Position numbers and translations under genes: made by a program. DNA of 64,000 nucleotides, from positions 806,001 through 870,000 of the forward strand of contig NZ_NRQT01000001.1 of assembly GCF_004119455.1 (NCBI RefSeq), given 5' to 3'. Within the stretch, counting starts at the first letter, position 1. Each line of letters opens with the position of its first letter. Shown here in pieces: positions 34,439-43,364 of the stretch. The DNA is from Chryseobacterium sp. CH25. GTDB lineage: Bacteria; Bacteroidota; Bacteroidia; Flavobacteriales; Weeksellaceae. The notes under the pieces are model-generated. The model saw only the letters and a list, made by a program, of their open reading frames with translations. It did not search any database and was not told where the DNA came from.

Positions 34439-35102
34439 TACCCGAAAATAAGCTTCGGTAAAATGGAATATCAAAACGATATTTCTTGAAATCGGTAAAC
34501 TGCCATGCATTAAGATAGATCAGAACAAATTCTTCATTCTGCAATGTTTCCAACACCATATTCTGATAATACTTCATAGGCAGAATCTGAAATACAAAAT
34601 CATTATAAGGCAATTGACTGTAAGGAGAGATACTTTCCGGCACAATACTCAGCCCATCTTCTTCTGTAATTTCAGTATCTCTTTTCAGACGTTTGAACGG
34701 AAAAAGGATATTGGCATTGTCTATATTGGACACATAATTAAACTCCAGAAGCTTCAGACTTTCCTGCGAAATCTTTACGTCTTTCTGACGAATTCCCCTA
34801 ATTTGTTTTTCCAGAAGATCCTGAATATTCTTCTTTGCATTTTCAATTTCTTCAAGATTTGAACCTTGATTATAAAAAGCAATTTCATGCCCTTTGGATG
34901 AAATTGCTTTTATAAGATTCTGCAGTTTTTCAGTGAGAGAAACCTCTACAAAAAAACTTGCTTTAATATCATGAATATCTAAAATTCTGAGAATCGCTTT
35001 TGTATTCTCTTCGGTAATTTTCAACCTTTCATCATTGGTAATCTGAGAGACATTTTTGGCTTCAGCTTCAATACTTGTAATGTTGAAAGTTAATAATACC
35101 AT
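34419..35102 (-). CDS. Polysaccharide deacetylase-like protein with degenerate active site
   Basis: A 227-residue NodB-fold protein. The order is right: a first strand (LLTFNITSIE), a second strand with DIHDIKASFFVEVSLTE, the SSKGHEIAFYN region, a KDVKISQESLKLLEFNYVSN stretch, and a final EFVLIYLNAWQF strand. The metal-binding residues are missing or changed: the catalytic Asp of the first strand is replaced (FNIT rather than FDxD), and the usual HxxxH after GHE is replaced by FYNQ. It is likely inactive as a metal-dependent deacetylase or has another role. No signal peptide is seen. Confidence 0.65.
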   Translation of the reverse strand: MVLLTFNITSIEAEAKNVSQITNDERLKITEENTKAILRILDIHDIKASFFVEVSLTEKLQNLIKAISSKGHEIAFYNQGSNLEEIENAKKNIQDLLEKQIRGIRQKDVKISQESLKLLEFNYVSNIDNANILFPFKRLKRDTEITEEDGLSIVPESISPYSQLPYNDFVFQILPMKYYQNMVLETLQNEEFVLIYLNAWQFTDFKKYRFDIPFYRSLFSGKKWRTN

Positions 35103-35186
35103 TTAAATTAGATTTTAGATAAAAGTTATAATAAATTAAAAATCAAACGTTAAAGCAATACTTAATTAAAGTATTACTTTACATTA

Positions 35187-36152
35187 TTAATCCTTAGCTA
35201 ATTTTACTTTAAGATTCTTGATCATGTCTTTCGTCATTTCAGAAATTCCGAAATCATAAGTCAGTCCCCAATCTTTTTTAGCTACAGAATCATCAATAGA
35301 AGCTGGCCAGGAATCAGCAATTGCCTGTCTGAAATCCGGGTTATAATCTATGCTGAAATCCGGAATTTCTTTCTTGATTTCTTCTGCCAATTCTTTTGGA
35401 GTAAATGACATTCCTCCTAAGTTATAAGATGAACGAACGGTTACACTTTCCTTCGGAGCATCCATTAATTTCAGAGTTGCATTGATGGCATCATCCATAT
35501 ATAACATTGGCATTCCGGTGTCCTCAGAAATGAAGCTTGTATACTTACCATCTTCAATTGCTTTGTAGAAAATCTCAACAGCATAATCGGTTGTTCCACC
35601 ACCTGCCGGAGTCTTCCATGAGATTAATCCAGGATATCTGATACTTCTTACATCCACCCCATATTTATCGAAATAGTATTCACACCACTTCTCCCCTGCC
35701 ATCTTAGAGATCCCATAAACAGTTGTTGGGTTCAATACTACATCCTGTCCCACATCATGCTTTGGAATTCCTTTTCCGAACACCGCGATAGAACTTGGCC
35801 AGAAGATCTTTTTAAGAAGCCCTTCTTTTGCCATTTCACAAAAATGAAGAAGAGGTTCAAGATTCAGTTTCCACGCAAAAATAGGCTGCTTTTCCGAAGT
35901 TCCGGATAAAAGCGACGCCAGGTGATACACTGTAGTGATGTCATAATCTTTAATGACCTGTCTTACTAATTGAGTATTGGTAACATCCATTCTCTCATAG
36001 TGACCTGCAGAAGTAATTCCTTCCTGCCATCTGTCTAAACCGGAAGCAACAACATTTTCCGCTCCGTGAATTTCAACAAGTCTATTGGTAAGCTCGGTGC
36101 CGATTTGTCCCAAAGCACCTGTAATCAGTATTCTTTCCGTATAGGATTCCAT
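35187..36152 (-). CDS. L-threonine 3-dehydrogenase, SDR (GalE-like) type
   Basis: A 321-residue extended short-chain dehydrogenase. The NAD motif TGALGQIG is at 11-18, the catalytic Tyr-Lys lies in TTVYGISKMAGEKW, and RYPGLISWKTPAGGGTTDYA is the distinctive substrate region of SDR-type threonine dehydrogenases described in Flavobacterium. It oxidises L-threonine to 2-amino-3-oxobutyrate. It is unrelated to the zinc-dependent Tdh. No kbl gene is adjacent. A -7 box TACTTTTG (36184-36177, leftward) lies upstream. Confidence 0.87.
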   Translation of the reverse strand: MESYTERILITGALGQIGTELTNRLVEIHGAENVVASGLDRWQEGITSAGHYERMDVTNTQLVRQVIKDYDITTVYHLASLLSGTSEKQPIFAWKLNLEPLLHFCEMAKEGLLKKIFWPSSIAVFGKGIPKHDVGQDVVLNPTTVYGISKMAGEKWCEYYFDKYGVDVRSIRYPGLISWKTPAGGGTTDYAVEIFYKAIEDGKYTSFISEDTGMPMLYMDDAINATLKLMDAPKESVTVRSSYNLGGMSFTPKELAEEIKKEIPDFSIDYNPDFRQAIADSWPASIDDSVAKKDWGLTYDFGISEMTKDMIKNLKVKLAKD

Positions 36153-36305
36153 TTTTTAGATTTTTTTAGAATTGTACAAAAGTAAAAAAAACATGTCACC
36201 CATAATAATAAAGGTGTATTTAAAATATTACTCCTAATTGTTATATAAAATTATTCATATCATTTCCTTGAATGACAGTCCATAACTATTCACAAAAAAT
36301 TTCTA

Positions 36306-36313
36306 TATTTTTG
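36306..36313 (+). promoter_or_regulatory. -7 promoter element before ggt
   Basis: TATTTTTG at 36306-36313, 20 nt before the ATG. No TTG at the standard spacing. Confidence 0.4.
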
Positions 36314-36333
36314 TTATAAGAAAAACAATCATT

Positions 36334-38022
36334 ATGAAGAAGATCTTAATTGCTTCGGTTATATTAGCCAGCCAGCTTAGCTGGGCCCAGTTCACAGATA
36401 TCAACATCGTAAAAGAGGTAAAGGTTAAGAATAAAGGTGTAGTGGTCTCTGCACATCCACTGGCAAGTGAGGCAGGAGCAAAAGTCCTTAGAATGGGCGG
36501 AAATGCTTATGATGCCATTACAGCTACCCAATATGCCTTGGCAGTGGTGTATCCGCAAGCAGGAAACATTGGTGGTGGTGGATTTCTTGTAGGTGTAAAA
36601 AATAATGGTGAAAAATTCACACTGGATTACAGAGAAACAGCCCCTAAAAAAGCCTCCAGAGATATGTATCTCGATAAAAACGGAAAAGCCAACACGGATT
36701 TATCTCAAAACGGGCGTCTGGCAGTAGGTATTCCGGGAAGTGTAGCCGGATTCTTTGCAACGTTGAAATACTGTAAACTTCCGATGGAAAAGATCATCCA
36801 GCCTGCTATTGATCTGGCAGAACAGGGATTTGCCATTACTGAGCAGGAAGCTGATATGCTTAATAACAATAAGGAGCATTTTAAGAAACATAATCAATCA
36901 GCTATCGTTTTTGTAAAGGATACTCCATGGAAAGCAGGAGATCTTTTAGTACAGAAAGATCTGGCAGAAACATTAAAACTGATCCAAAAACTGGGTGCAA
37001 AAGGCTTTTATGAAGGTAAAACAGCAAACCTTCTGATCGCTGAGATGAAAAGAGGAAACGGAATCATTACTTCAGAAGATCTTAAAAATTATAAAGTTGC
37101 AGAAAGGAAAGCCCTGGAATTTGAATACAAAGGAAACAATGTAGTTTCAATGCCTTTACCTTCCAGCGGTGGACTACTTCTTGCACAGATGCTGAGAATG
37201 GCCAGCTTTGAAAATCTTGAAAAATACCAGCAAAACTCATCACAGGCTGTTCAAATTATGACAGAAGCTGAAAGAAGAGCTTTTGCAGACAGAGCAGAAT
37301 ATATGGGTGACCCGGATTTCATTCAGGATAAAACTTCTTATCTGATTTCTGACGACTATTTAAAAGGAAGATGGAAAAGCTTCAGTTTTGATAAGGCTAC
37401 TCCAAGTTCAGAAGTTGGAAAAATCATAGAACAGCCTAAAGAATCAACTCAGACGACTCACATTTCTGTACTTGATAAGGATGGAAATGCAGCCTCTGTA
37501 ACCACTACCCTGAATGGATACTACGGAAGTAAAGTATTGGTTACCGGAGCAGGTTTCTTTTTAAATAATGAAATGGATGACTTCTCTATCAAACCAGGAG
37601 TTCCAAATATGTTTGGGGCTGTAGGTGGAGAAGCCAACTCTATTCAGCCTAACAAAAGAATGCTTTCATCCATGACACCTACTATTTTACTGAAAAATGG
37701 AAAACCTTATATGGTAGTGGGAACTCCGGGAGGAACTACAATTCCAACTTCGGTATACCAGTCTATTGTAAATGTAGTTGACTTTAAGCAAAACGCTAAT
37801 ATTGCTGTAAATGCTCCGAAATTTCACCATCAGTGGCTTCCGGAAACCATAAAAGTGGAAAACAACTTCCCTGAAAGCACTATTAATGAACTTAAAAAGA
37901 AAAATTACAATTTTGAAAAGGTAAAACAAATTGGTAAAACAGAAGTGATTGTCCTTGACGAAAACGGAAACATTCATGCCGTAGCAGACGGGCGTGGAGA
38001 TGATTCTGTAGCAGTGGAATAA
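36334..38022 (+). CDS. ggt: Gamma-glutamyltransferase
   Basis: A 562-residue Ntn-hydrolase exported by a signal peptide (MKKILIASVILASQLSWAQ). It matures by self-cleavage before Thr374 in TTHISVLDKDGNA, the catalytic nucleophile of the small subunit. Conserved GGNAYDAITATQYALAV, YRETAPKKASRDMYLD, MPLPSSGGLLLAQML and MVVGTPGGTTIPTSV are present. It cleaves glutathione and gamma-glutamyl compounds in the periplasm. Monocistronic with a strong terminator. Confidence 0.96.
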   Translation: MKKILIASVILASQLSWAQFTDINIVKEVKVKNKGVVVSAHPLASEAGAKVLRMGGNAYDAITATQYALAVVYPQAGNIGGGGFLVGVKNNGEKFTLDYRETAPKKASRDMYLDKNGKANTDLSQNGRLAVGIPGSVAGFFATLKYCKLPMEKIIQPAIDLAEQGFAITEQEADMLNNNKEHFKKHNQSAIVFVKDTPWKAGDLLVQKDLAETLKLIQKLGAKGFYEGKTANLLIAEMKRGNGIITSEDLKNYKVAERKALEFEYKGNNVVSMPLPSSGGLLLAQMLRMASFENLEKYQQNSSQAVQIMTEAERRAFADRAEYMGDPDFIQDKTSYLISDDYLKGRWKSFSFDKATPSSEVGKIIEQPKESTQTTHISVLDKDGNAASVTTTLNGYYGSKVLVTGAGFFLNNEMDDFSIKPGVPNMFGAVGGEANSIQPNKRMLSSMTPTILLKNGKPYMVVGTPGGTTIPTSVYQSIVNVVDFKQNANIAVNAPKFHHQWLPETIKVENNFPESTINELKKKNYNFEKVKQIGKTEVIVLDENGNIHAVADGRGDDSVAVE

Positions 38023-38046
38023 TCATTTACTTCATCAACAATATAG

Positions 38047-38103
38047 CTTCGGCTTCATTCTATGGACAGTTTTGTTTTCCAAGAATGAAGCCGAAGTCTT
38101 TTT
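38047..38103 (+). terminator. Terminator after ggt
   Basis: A perfect 15-bp stem (CTTCGGCTTCATTCT / AGAATGAAGCCGAAG) with a 20-nt loop and TCTTTTT after it. Confidence 0.9.
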
Positions 38104-38208
38104 ACACCAATCAGATCTTAGCACACAGGTTAATTTTCATGACTTTTGTCAGTTTTTCAGATGAAAATTCTTAATTTTCGCCCATAAAAAAAACAAAACG
38201 ACTGTTCA

Positions 38209-39489
38209 TTGAAAGCAAAAAAAATCTACAATCAGCTTTATTTTCAGGTTATCATCGCAATTAGTGCAGGTGTTTTACTTGGAAATTTCTATCCTGAACT
38301 GGGAGAAAAGATGAAACCTCTTGGAGATGGTTTTATTAAATTGGTAAAAATGATTATTGCTCCGGTTATTTTCATTACTCTTACCCTGGGAATTGCCCAT
38401 ATGACTGATCTCAAAAAAGTAGGAAGAATTGCTATAAAAGCGATGATCTATTTTTTTACTTTCTCTACCCTGGCCCTTATTATTGGTCTGGTAGTAGGAA
38501 ATCTTTTACAGCCTGGTCATGGTTTGAATATTGATCCGGCCACTCTTTCAGGAAATGTATCCGAATATCAGGAGAAAGCTCATGAATCTACCCTTACAGG
38601 ATTCATTATGAATATTATCCCAGAAACACTTTTTAGCCCTTTGGTAGGTGACAATATTCTTCAGGTACTTCTTGTTGCCATCTTAATGGGGGTTGCACTG
38701 GTTTTAACCAAAGAAAAAAGCCAGAAAGTCACTGATTTTCTTCAGGATCTGTCTGCTCCGATATTCAAAATTGTGCATATCCTGATGAAACTTGCTCCCA
38801 TTGGTGCTTTTGGAGCCATGGCGTTTACCATAGGAAAATATGGATTACATTCTGTTTTGAATCTTATATTTTTGGTGGCTACCTTCTATATTACCTCTTT
38901 CCTATTCGTGGTTTTGGTTCTGGGAGCAGTGGCATGGTATAACGGATTCAACATTTTTAAACTGTTATTTTATCTTAAAGAAGAACTGCTTTTGGTTTTG
39001 GGAACAAGTTCATCGGAATCTGCCCTTCCGGGAATTATGGAAAAAATGGAAAAAGCAGGCTGCTCCCGAACGATTGTAGGTCTGGTGGTTCCTACAGGCT
39101 ATTCTTTTAATCTTGACGGAACTAATATTTATATGACGCTTGCTTCTCTGTTTATAGCACAGGCACTGAACATCCATCTTCTTATTGAAAAACAGCTGAT
39201 GCTTCTTTTAGTAGCCATGTTAAGTTCAAAAGGTGCAGCTGGTGTTACCGGTGCAGGTTTTGTAACATTGGCAGCAACATTGGCTGTGGTTCCGGAAATT
39301 CCCATTGCAGGAATGACACTTATCTTAGGAATTGATAAATTTATGAGTGAATGCCGTGCTTTAACCAATGTTATCGGAAACTCTGTAGCTACTGTTGTAG
39401 TGGCAAACTGGGAAAAGCAACTGGATAAAGAGCAGTTACAATATTGTCTTAATCACCCTGAAGAAATTGAAAAAAAACTGGAGGTTTGA
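38209..39489 (+). CDS. dctA: Dicarboxylate/amino acid:cation symporter (DctA-like)
   Basis: A 426-residue DAACS transporter. Signatures are [18 protein letters not shown] (264 on), [19 protein letters not shown] (294 on) and [21 protein letters not shown]. The Ser-rich hairpin and the [11 protein letters not shown] helix are those of C4-dicarboxylate carriers such as DctA, though glutamate/aspartate transport cannot be excluded. The start is TTG 38209; no in-frame ATG comes before residue 35. It imports its substrate with protons or sodium. Confidence 0.88.
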   Translation: MKAKKIYNQLYFQVIIAISAGVLLGNFYPELGEKMKPLGDGFIKLVKMIIAPVIFITLTLGIAHMTDLKKVGRIAIKAMIYFFTFSTLALIIGLVVGNLLQPGHGLNIDPATLSGNVSEYQEKAHESTLTGFIMNIIPETLFSPLVGDNILQVLLVAILMGVALVLTKEKSQKVTDFLQDLSAPIFKIVHILMKLAPIGAFGAMAFTIGKYGLHSVLNLIFLVATFYITSFLFVVLVLGAVAWYNGFNIFKLLFYLKEELLLVLGTSSSESALPGIMEKMEKAGCSRTIVGLVVPTGYSFNLDGTNIYMTLASLFIAQALNIHLLIEKQLMLLLVAMLSSKGAAGVTGAGFVTLAATLAVVPEIPIAGMTLILGIDKFMSECRALTNVIGNSVATVVVANWEKQLDKEQLQYCLNHPEEIEKKLEV

Positions 39490-39571
39490 TTTTTACAGAA
39501 ACAATCATTCAAAGGTCTTACTAAAAGATTTAAGAGAACAAATACTATTAACAAGCAATCGTAAATAGAAT

Positions 39572-40390
39572 ATGGACATCCAAAATGATCATTTCACATT
39601 CAGAAGACCTGAAAATCTATTTCTATCCAAAATTATTGAATATTATTTCTTTATTGATATTCCAATATCTCAACTTACCGAGGAACCCGAGTTTATGATT
39701 CCATTTCCACGGATAACAATCGGTTATTTTTTTGAACACCCATTTATGGTTGTCAATGATACATTAAATAAACACCAAGTAATCAATACTGCTATCTCAA
39801 GAATCTCCACTCAAAAAATAAATGTAAAACCTGTTACTGACAGGATAAAAATTTTAGGGGCTCATATAAGACCTTTCGGGCTTGCGTATTTTACTAAAAA
39901 ACCAATCAACAAACTCCCATGGTTAATCAATACAGAAGAGCTATTTGGCACTATTGCCAAAGAATTTATGCAAAAAGTACATCTATTATCCAATACAGAA
40001 GAGATGTTCAATGCAATGGAGAATGTATTTCTAGAGAATATTCTTACCCGTGATTTACCCCTTATCACCCAAGCTATCGATTTGATAGAATTGAATTGTG
40101 GACATATTGAAATAGCAGAACTTTCAAAACAATTAGAAGTTTCCGACCGTACTTTGCGAAATCATTTTTATGAATATATCGGATGTTCACCAAAAGAATA
40201 TTTTCGCGTGGTTAAGATGAAGCAAATTGCCTATCAAATGAGGAACTCCGAAAATTCGTTAACACAAATTGCTCATGATAATAATTATTTTGATCAGGCG
40301 CATTTCAATCATGAATTTAAAGATATAACAGGGCAATCTCCCAAAAACATCCGTAAAGAAATTCCTAATTTCCGTTTTTTACAATTTTAA
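39572..40390 (+). CDS. AraC-family transcriptional regulator
   Basis: A 272-residue protein. The C-terminal AraC/XylS double HTH (about 175-268) includes IEIAELSKQLEVSDRTLRNH, CSPKEYFRVVKMKQIAYQM and a second helix pair ending in DQAHFNHEFKDITGQSPKNI. The N-terminal about 160 residues resemble DUF6597-type sensor domains of this family. Two membrane protein genes follow on the same strand, 102 nt downstream, and are the likely targets. The effector is unknown. Confidence 0.87.
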   Translation: MDIQNDHFTFRRPENLFLSKIIEYYFFIDIPISQLTEEPEFMIPFPRITIGYFFEHPFMVVNDTLNKHQVINTAISRISTQKINVKPVTDRIKILGAHIRPFGLAYFTKKPINKLPWLINTEELFGTIAKEFMQKVHLLSNTEEMFNAMENVFLENILTRDLPLITQAIDLIELNCGHIEIAELSKQLEVSDRTLRNHFYEYIGCSPKEYFRVVKMKQIAYQMRNSENSLTQIAHDNNYFDQAHFNHEFKDITGQSPKNIRKEIPNFRFLQF

Positions 40391-40492
40391 GGTTTAAACT
40401 ATTTATACTTTCGCCATAAAACAAAACACAGCTTTCAAAATCTGCAACAGATAAGATAAAGAAGCTTTCAGAAAAAAGACGAAAAGTATAAA

Positions 40493-41026
40493 ATGGAAAA
40501 AATTATTAAGAACAATCTTTCAAAAAAGTACAGCAAAGGAACCATTATCATACACTGGCTAAGCTTATTTCTAATCATTTTACTGATTCCTACAGGTTTT
40601 CTCATGCAGGAAATGAACAAAGAAATACAACTCAATTTATTAAAGGTCCATATATTTTCCGGAGTTTTGATTTTTGTGCTTACTTTAATTCGAACTCTAT
40701 TTTTCTTTAGACATCAAAGGCCCCCGAAGCTAGAAACCGGGAACTCTCTCCATAATAAATTGGTTGTAAGTGTAGAGACTTCTTTTTATTATTTACTTAT
40801 TCTATTATGCTTTTCAGGATTAGCAACTCTTATAATGGGTAATTTTACAATAGCTATACAAAACTCTGATGCTTCACTCATCCCTCAGAAACTTACTATT
40901 CCCCCACTTATTACTCACAGAGTATTAGCAATATTACTGATCATTTTACTGACAGTACACATTGGAGGTGTTATTAATCATTATTTGAAAAATAAAGAAA
41001 ATACATTAAAAAGAATTTTACCTTAA
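40493..41026 (+). CDS. Cytochrome b561-type membrane protein
   Basis: A 177-residue four-helix membrane protein. Histidines at residues 21 (IIIHWLS), 53 (KVHIFSG), 142 (THRVLA) and 156 (TVHIGGV) fall in helices 1, 2, 4 and 4 as in the bacterial cytochrome b561 family, which holds two b hemes and moves electrons from the quinone pool or to superoxide in known members. Codon use is A+T-rich. It follows the AraC gene and is 11 nt before the next gene, so the three probably work together. Confidence 0.83.
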   Translation: MEKIIKNNLSKKYSKGTIIIHWLSLFLIILLIPTGFLMQEMNKEIQLNLLKVHIFSGVLIFVLTLIRTLFFFRHQRPPKLETGNSLHNKLVVSVETSFYYLLILLCFSGLATLIMGNFTIAIQNSDASLIPQKLTIPPLITHRVLAILLIILLTVHIGGVINHYLKNKENTLKRILP

Positions 41027-41037
41027 AATTAAATCAC

Positions 41038-41502
41038 ATGAAAAAAGACTCATACTTACCAATACTTTCTTTAATTACACACTCTCTTTTTGTTGGAGGA
41101 TGTAGCGTTATCTTATTTGTATTGGTTCCTTTCTGGCAAAAAATAACTGCTGAAGAATTTTTAGTTTGGTTTTCATCCAATTCTAAGTCGGTTGGCCTAA
41201 CTATGTTACCTTTGGAAGCTATACCATTATTAATTTCAATATCAACATATATTATTGCCTACAAACAAAAGCTTAATACCAAAAATTTATGGTTCTATAA
41301 CCTGCTTTGTAATGTAGTGATTTTGATTATGTTCTTCTTATATTTTATGCCGGCTAATACAGCAATGGCTTCTAAAACGATACCAATAGAACATGTTGCT
41401 CAGGAATTAAAAAGATGGGAATTATTACACATCTTAAGAACATTATTAGCAATATTGTCCATTTTATTTTGTGGGATCGCTATTAAAAAAGCTCAAAAAT
41501 AA
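41038..41502 (+). CDS. Four-helix membrane protein, DUF1772-like
   Basis: A 154-residue protein with four hydrophobic segments (about 10-30, 52-72, 82-102, 130-148) and a conserved-looking ELKRWELLHILRTLLAIL before the last helix. The W-x3-H-x2-R pattern resembles DUF1772 (anthrone-oxygenase-like) proteins. No heme or metal site can be named with confidence. It is co-transcribed with the cytochrome b561 gene (11-nt gap). Function unknown. Confidence 0.6.
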   Translation: MKKDSYLPILSLITHSLFVGGCSVILFVLVPFWQKITAEEFLVWFSSNSKSVGLTMLPLEAIPLLISISTYIIAYKQKLNTKNLWFYNLLCNVVILIMFFLYFMPANTAMASKTIPIEHVAQELKRWELLHILRTLLAILSILFCGIAIKKAQK

Positions 41503-41540
41503 AATCCCTAAAGTTAAAAACTCATTACATAGTTTTCAAA

Positions 41541-42392
41541 CTAGACCAAAATATTTAAACTCGCCGGTTGTACTTTCACATGAACCGGCGATTCTATCTT
41601 ATTAAATTCACCATCAAGATGCCAGTTTTTGGTATTTACTTTAAATGAAATTTCTGAAACCGGAAGATAAGTTACATACTCATCATCCTTTAATTTTTTT
41701 GTAAACATTCTGAATGCAAACAATGCAGAATAGGTAAGAGGGAATTTTTTCACCAGAACCATATCTACCAACCCATCGCTTTTACTTGCCTTAGGAGCGA
41801 TATAAGCATTATTTCCAAACTGACGGGTATTGGCAACATTCAGCATCAGATACCTGCCGTTGTACTGCTTATATTTTTCATCAAAAAAGGTAACCTTGAT
41901 CGGCTTATAGTTAAAGAAGGTCTTCAAAGAAACTTTGATATAATTTTTGAAACCGCGACTTGTTTTTTCAAACTCTTTTACCACTTTCCCGTCAAATCCT
42001 GTTCCTGAAACATTAATTGAAAGCCTGTCATTAACCGTAAAAGTATCTATTTTTCTGGATTGTTTAGCTTTTATTTTTTCTAATAGCTCGTCCAGATTTT
42101 TACTGAATCGGGTTTCATTGGAAAACCCATTTCCTGAACCAGCAGGGAAAATCGCCAGGATCTTATCGGTAGAAATCAAATTCTTGGCTACAGTAGAAAT
42201 AGTTCCATCACCACCAATTGCAACAAAAATATCCACTTCATCAAAATGTTTTCTGATGAATTCGTCTGTGCCCGGAATAGATTCAGAGACATAATACAAA
42301 GGATTACCCACCTTATTTTTAAGTTCATTCAAAAACGGCTGATAATTCTTTTTGGCCGAAAAAGGATTGATGATAAAAGCTACTTTTTCCAT
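41541..42392 (-). CDS. Diacylglycerol kinase family lipid kinase
   Basis: A 283-residue DagK/YegS-type kinase. The nucleotide loop FVAIGGDGTISTVAK has GGDGT at 60-64, followed by AIFPAGSGNGFSNETR and LSINVSGTGFDGKVVKEF. The C-terminal beta-sandwich is present. It phosphorylates a lipid such as diacylglycerol; the exact lipid is not predictable. A leftward TATTTTTG at 42405-42398 ends 5 nt before its ATG, so its mRNA may be leaderless. Confidence 0.88.
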   Translation of the reverse strand: MEKVAFIINPFSAKKNYQPFLNELKNKVGNPLYYVSESIPGTDEFIRKHFDEVDIFVAIGGDGTISTVAKNLISTDKILAIFPAGSGNGFSNETRFSKNLDELLEKIKAKQSRKIDTFTVNDRLSINVSGTGFDGKVVKEFEKTSRGFKNYIKVSLKTFFNYKPIKVTFFDEKYKQYNGRYLMLNVANTRQFGNNAYIAPKASKSDGLVDMVLVKKFPLTYSALFAFRMFTKKLKDDEYVTYLPVSEISFKVNTKNWHLDGEFNKIESPVHVKVQPASLNILV

Positions 42393-42397
42393 TACCG

Positions 42398-42405
42398 CAA
42401 AAATA
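42398..42405 (-). promoter_or_regulatory. -7 promoter element directly before the lipid kinase gene
   Basis: Leftward TATTTTTG (42405-42398), 5 nt before the ATG at 42392. It directly follows the terminator of the upstream gene. Confidence 0.5.
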
Positions 42406-42408
42406 GAA

Positions 42409-42433
42409 AATGCTTCCTGAACCCGGAAGCATT
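42409..42433 (-). terminator. Terminator after the RsiV-like lipoprotein gene
   Basis: AATGCTTCC (42409-42417) pairs with GGAAGCATT (42425-42433) over 7 nt, with TTCTATTTTT following leftward. Confidence 0.8.
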
Positions 42434-42436
42434 AAG

Positions 42437-43264
42437 TTATTTAATTTTCATTCTTTCTTTAAATTCTGCATTTAAGGTTCCTTTCAACTCTTCCCATGAA
42501 ATAGGAATCGTGATATCTCCTGCGGCAAATGCTGCAATTTCATATGGACTGTAATGAAAATACAGGTTTTTATCATCAAAATAGAAGTTATCTGAGGCTG
42601 GAATCTTTTCTACCAGTAACATTTCTGAGTTTTTCACACTTCCGTCTCCATCCATAGTTCCACTGTTGATGTTATTGATGTTTTTCATCAGCATGGCTTC
42701 AAGTTTATTTTTTGGAGTGGAAGTAATATCTTTTAATTCCAACTTCTTATTATTCTTAAGGTCAAAAATTCTTTCTGAAAAACCATAATTATCATGTGCA
42801 CCTCCTTCATAACCACTTCCTGTATACTGAATATGAATATATCCATTGGTATTGGATACAAGATTCATATGGGAACTTGAGTACCAATCCTGAGCGTAGG
42901 TAATATCTGAAGCCCAATCCTTGCTGTCTTTTTTAACAGAGTTGAAATAGTTATTTTTTTCACTTTCCAGATAAGTTTGCAGACCAGCCTTAGAAAAGTC
43001 TTTTATTTTATCATTCTGAAAATAAATACTGTCTAAAAGCGTCTTATCCTTTATCGTTGGAAATACCAATAGCTTGGAAGTATAAGTAAGCTTTAGCGAA
43101 TCAGTAATTTTTGTAGAATCTTTTATTGTAACGGAATCTACCATAAATTCCTCAGATTTTTTATTTTCAGTTTTCTCCGTTGATGTTGCTGCTGCTTCGG
43201 TTTTCTTACAGGCAGTAAAAACAAAGAATGAAGAAAGTGCAAGAACGGCAACCGTATTTTTCAT
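42437..43264 (-). CDS. Lipoprotein with DUF3298/RsiV-like domain
   Basis: A 275-residue protein. A lipoprotein signal ends at Cys19 (FVFTAC, followed by KKTEAAAT). A low-complexity linker rich in Lys, Glu and Thr comes next, then a DUF4163/DUF3298-type domain with the recognisable IHIQYTGSGYEGGAHDNYGF and the later FYFDDKNLYFHYSPYEIAAF. This domain is shared by RsiV anti-sigma factors and PdaC deacetylases and can bind sugars or lysozyme in relatives. Surface or periplasmic location by lipid anchor. Role unknown. Confidence 0.78.
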   Translation of the reverse strand: MKNTVAVLALSSFFVFTACKKTEAAATSTEKTENKKSEEFMVDSVTIKDSTKITDSLKLTYTSKLLVFPTIKDKTLLDSIYFQNDKIKDFSKAGLQTYLESEKNNYFNSVKKDSKDWASDITYAQDWYSSSHMNLVSNTNGYIHIQYTGSGYEGGAHDNYGFSERIFDLKNNKKLELKDITSTPKNKLEAMLMKNINNINSGTMDGDGSVKNSEMLLVEKIPASDNFYFDDKNLYFHYSPYEIAAFAAGDITIPISWEELKGTLNAEFKERMKIK

Positions 43265-43289
43265 ATTTTAATTTTTAGTATTCAATACA

Positions 43290-43316
43290 AAAACCATTCA
43301 AAAGATGAATGGTTTT
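43290..43316 (-). terminator. Terminator after the DUF3857 gene
   Basis: AAAACCATTCA (43290-43300) pairs with TGAATGGTTTT (43306-43316); a T-rich run follows leftward. Confidence 0.8.
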
Positions 43317-43364
43317 AAAAATTTATTCAAAAAAATTAAAATTAAGGTTACAAACAACCCGCAA

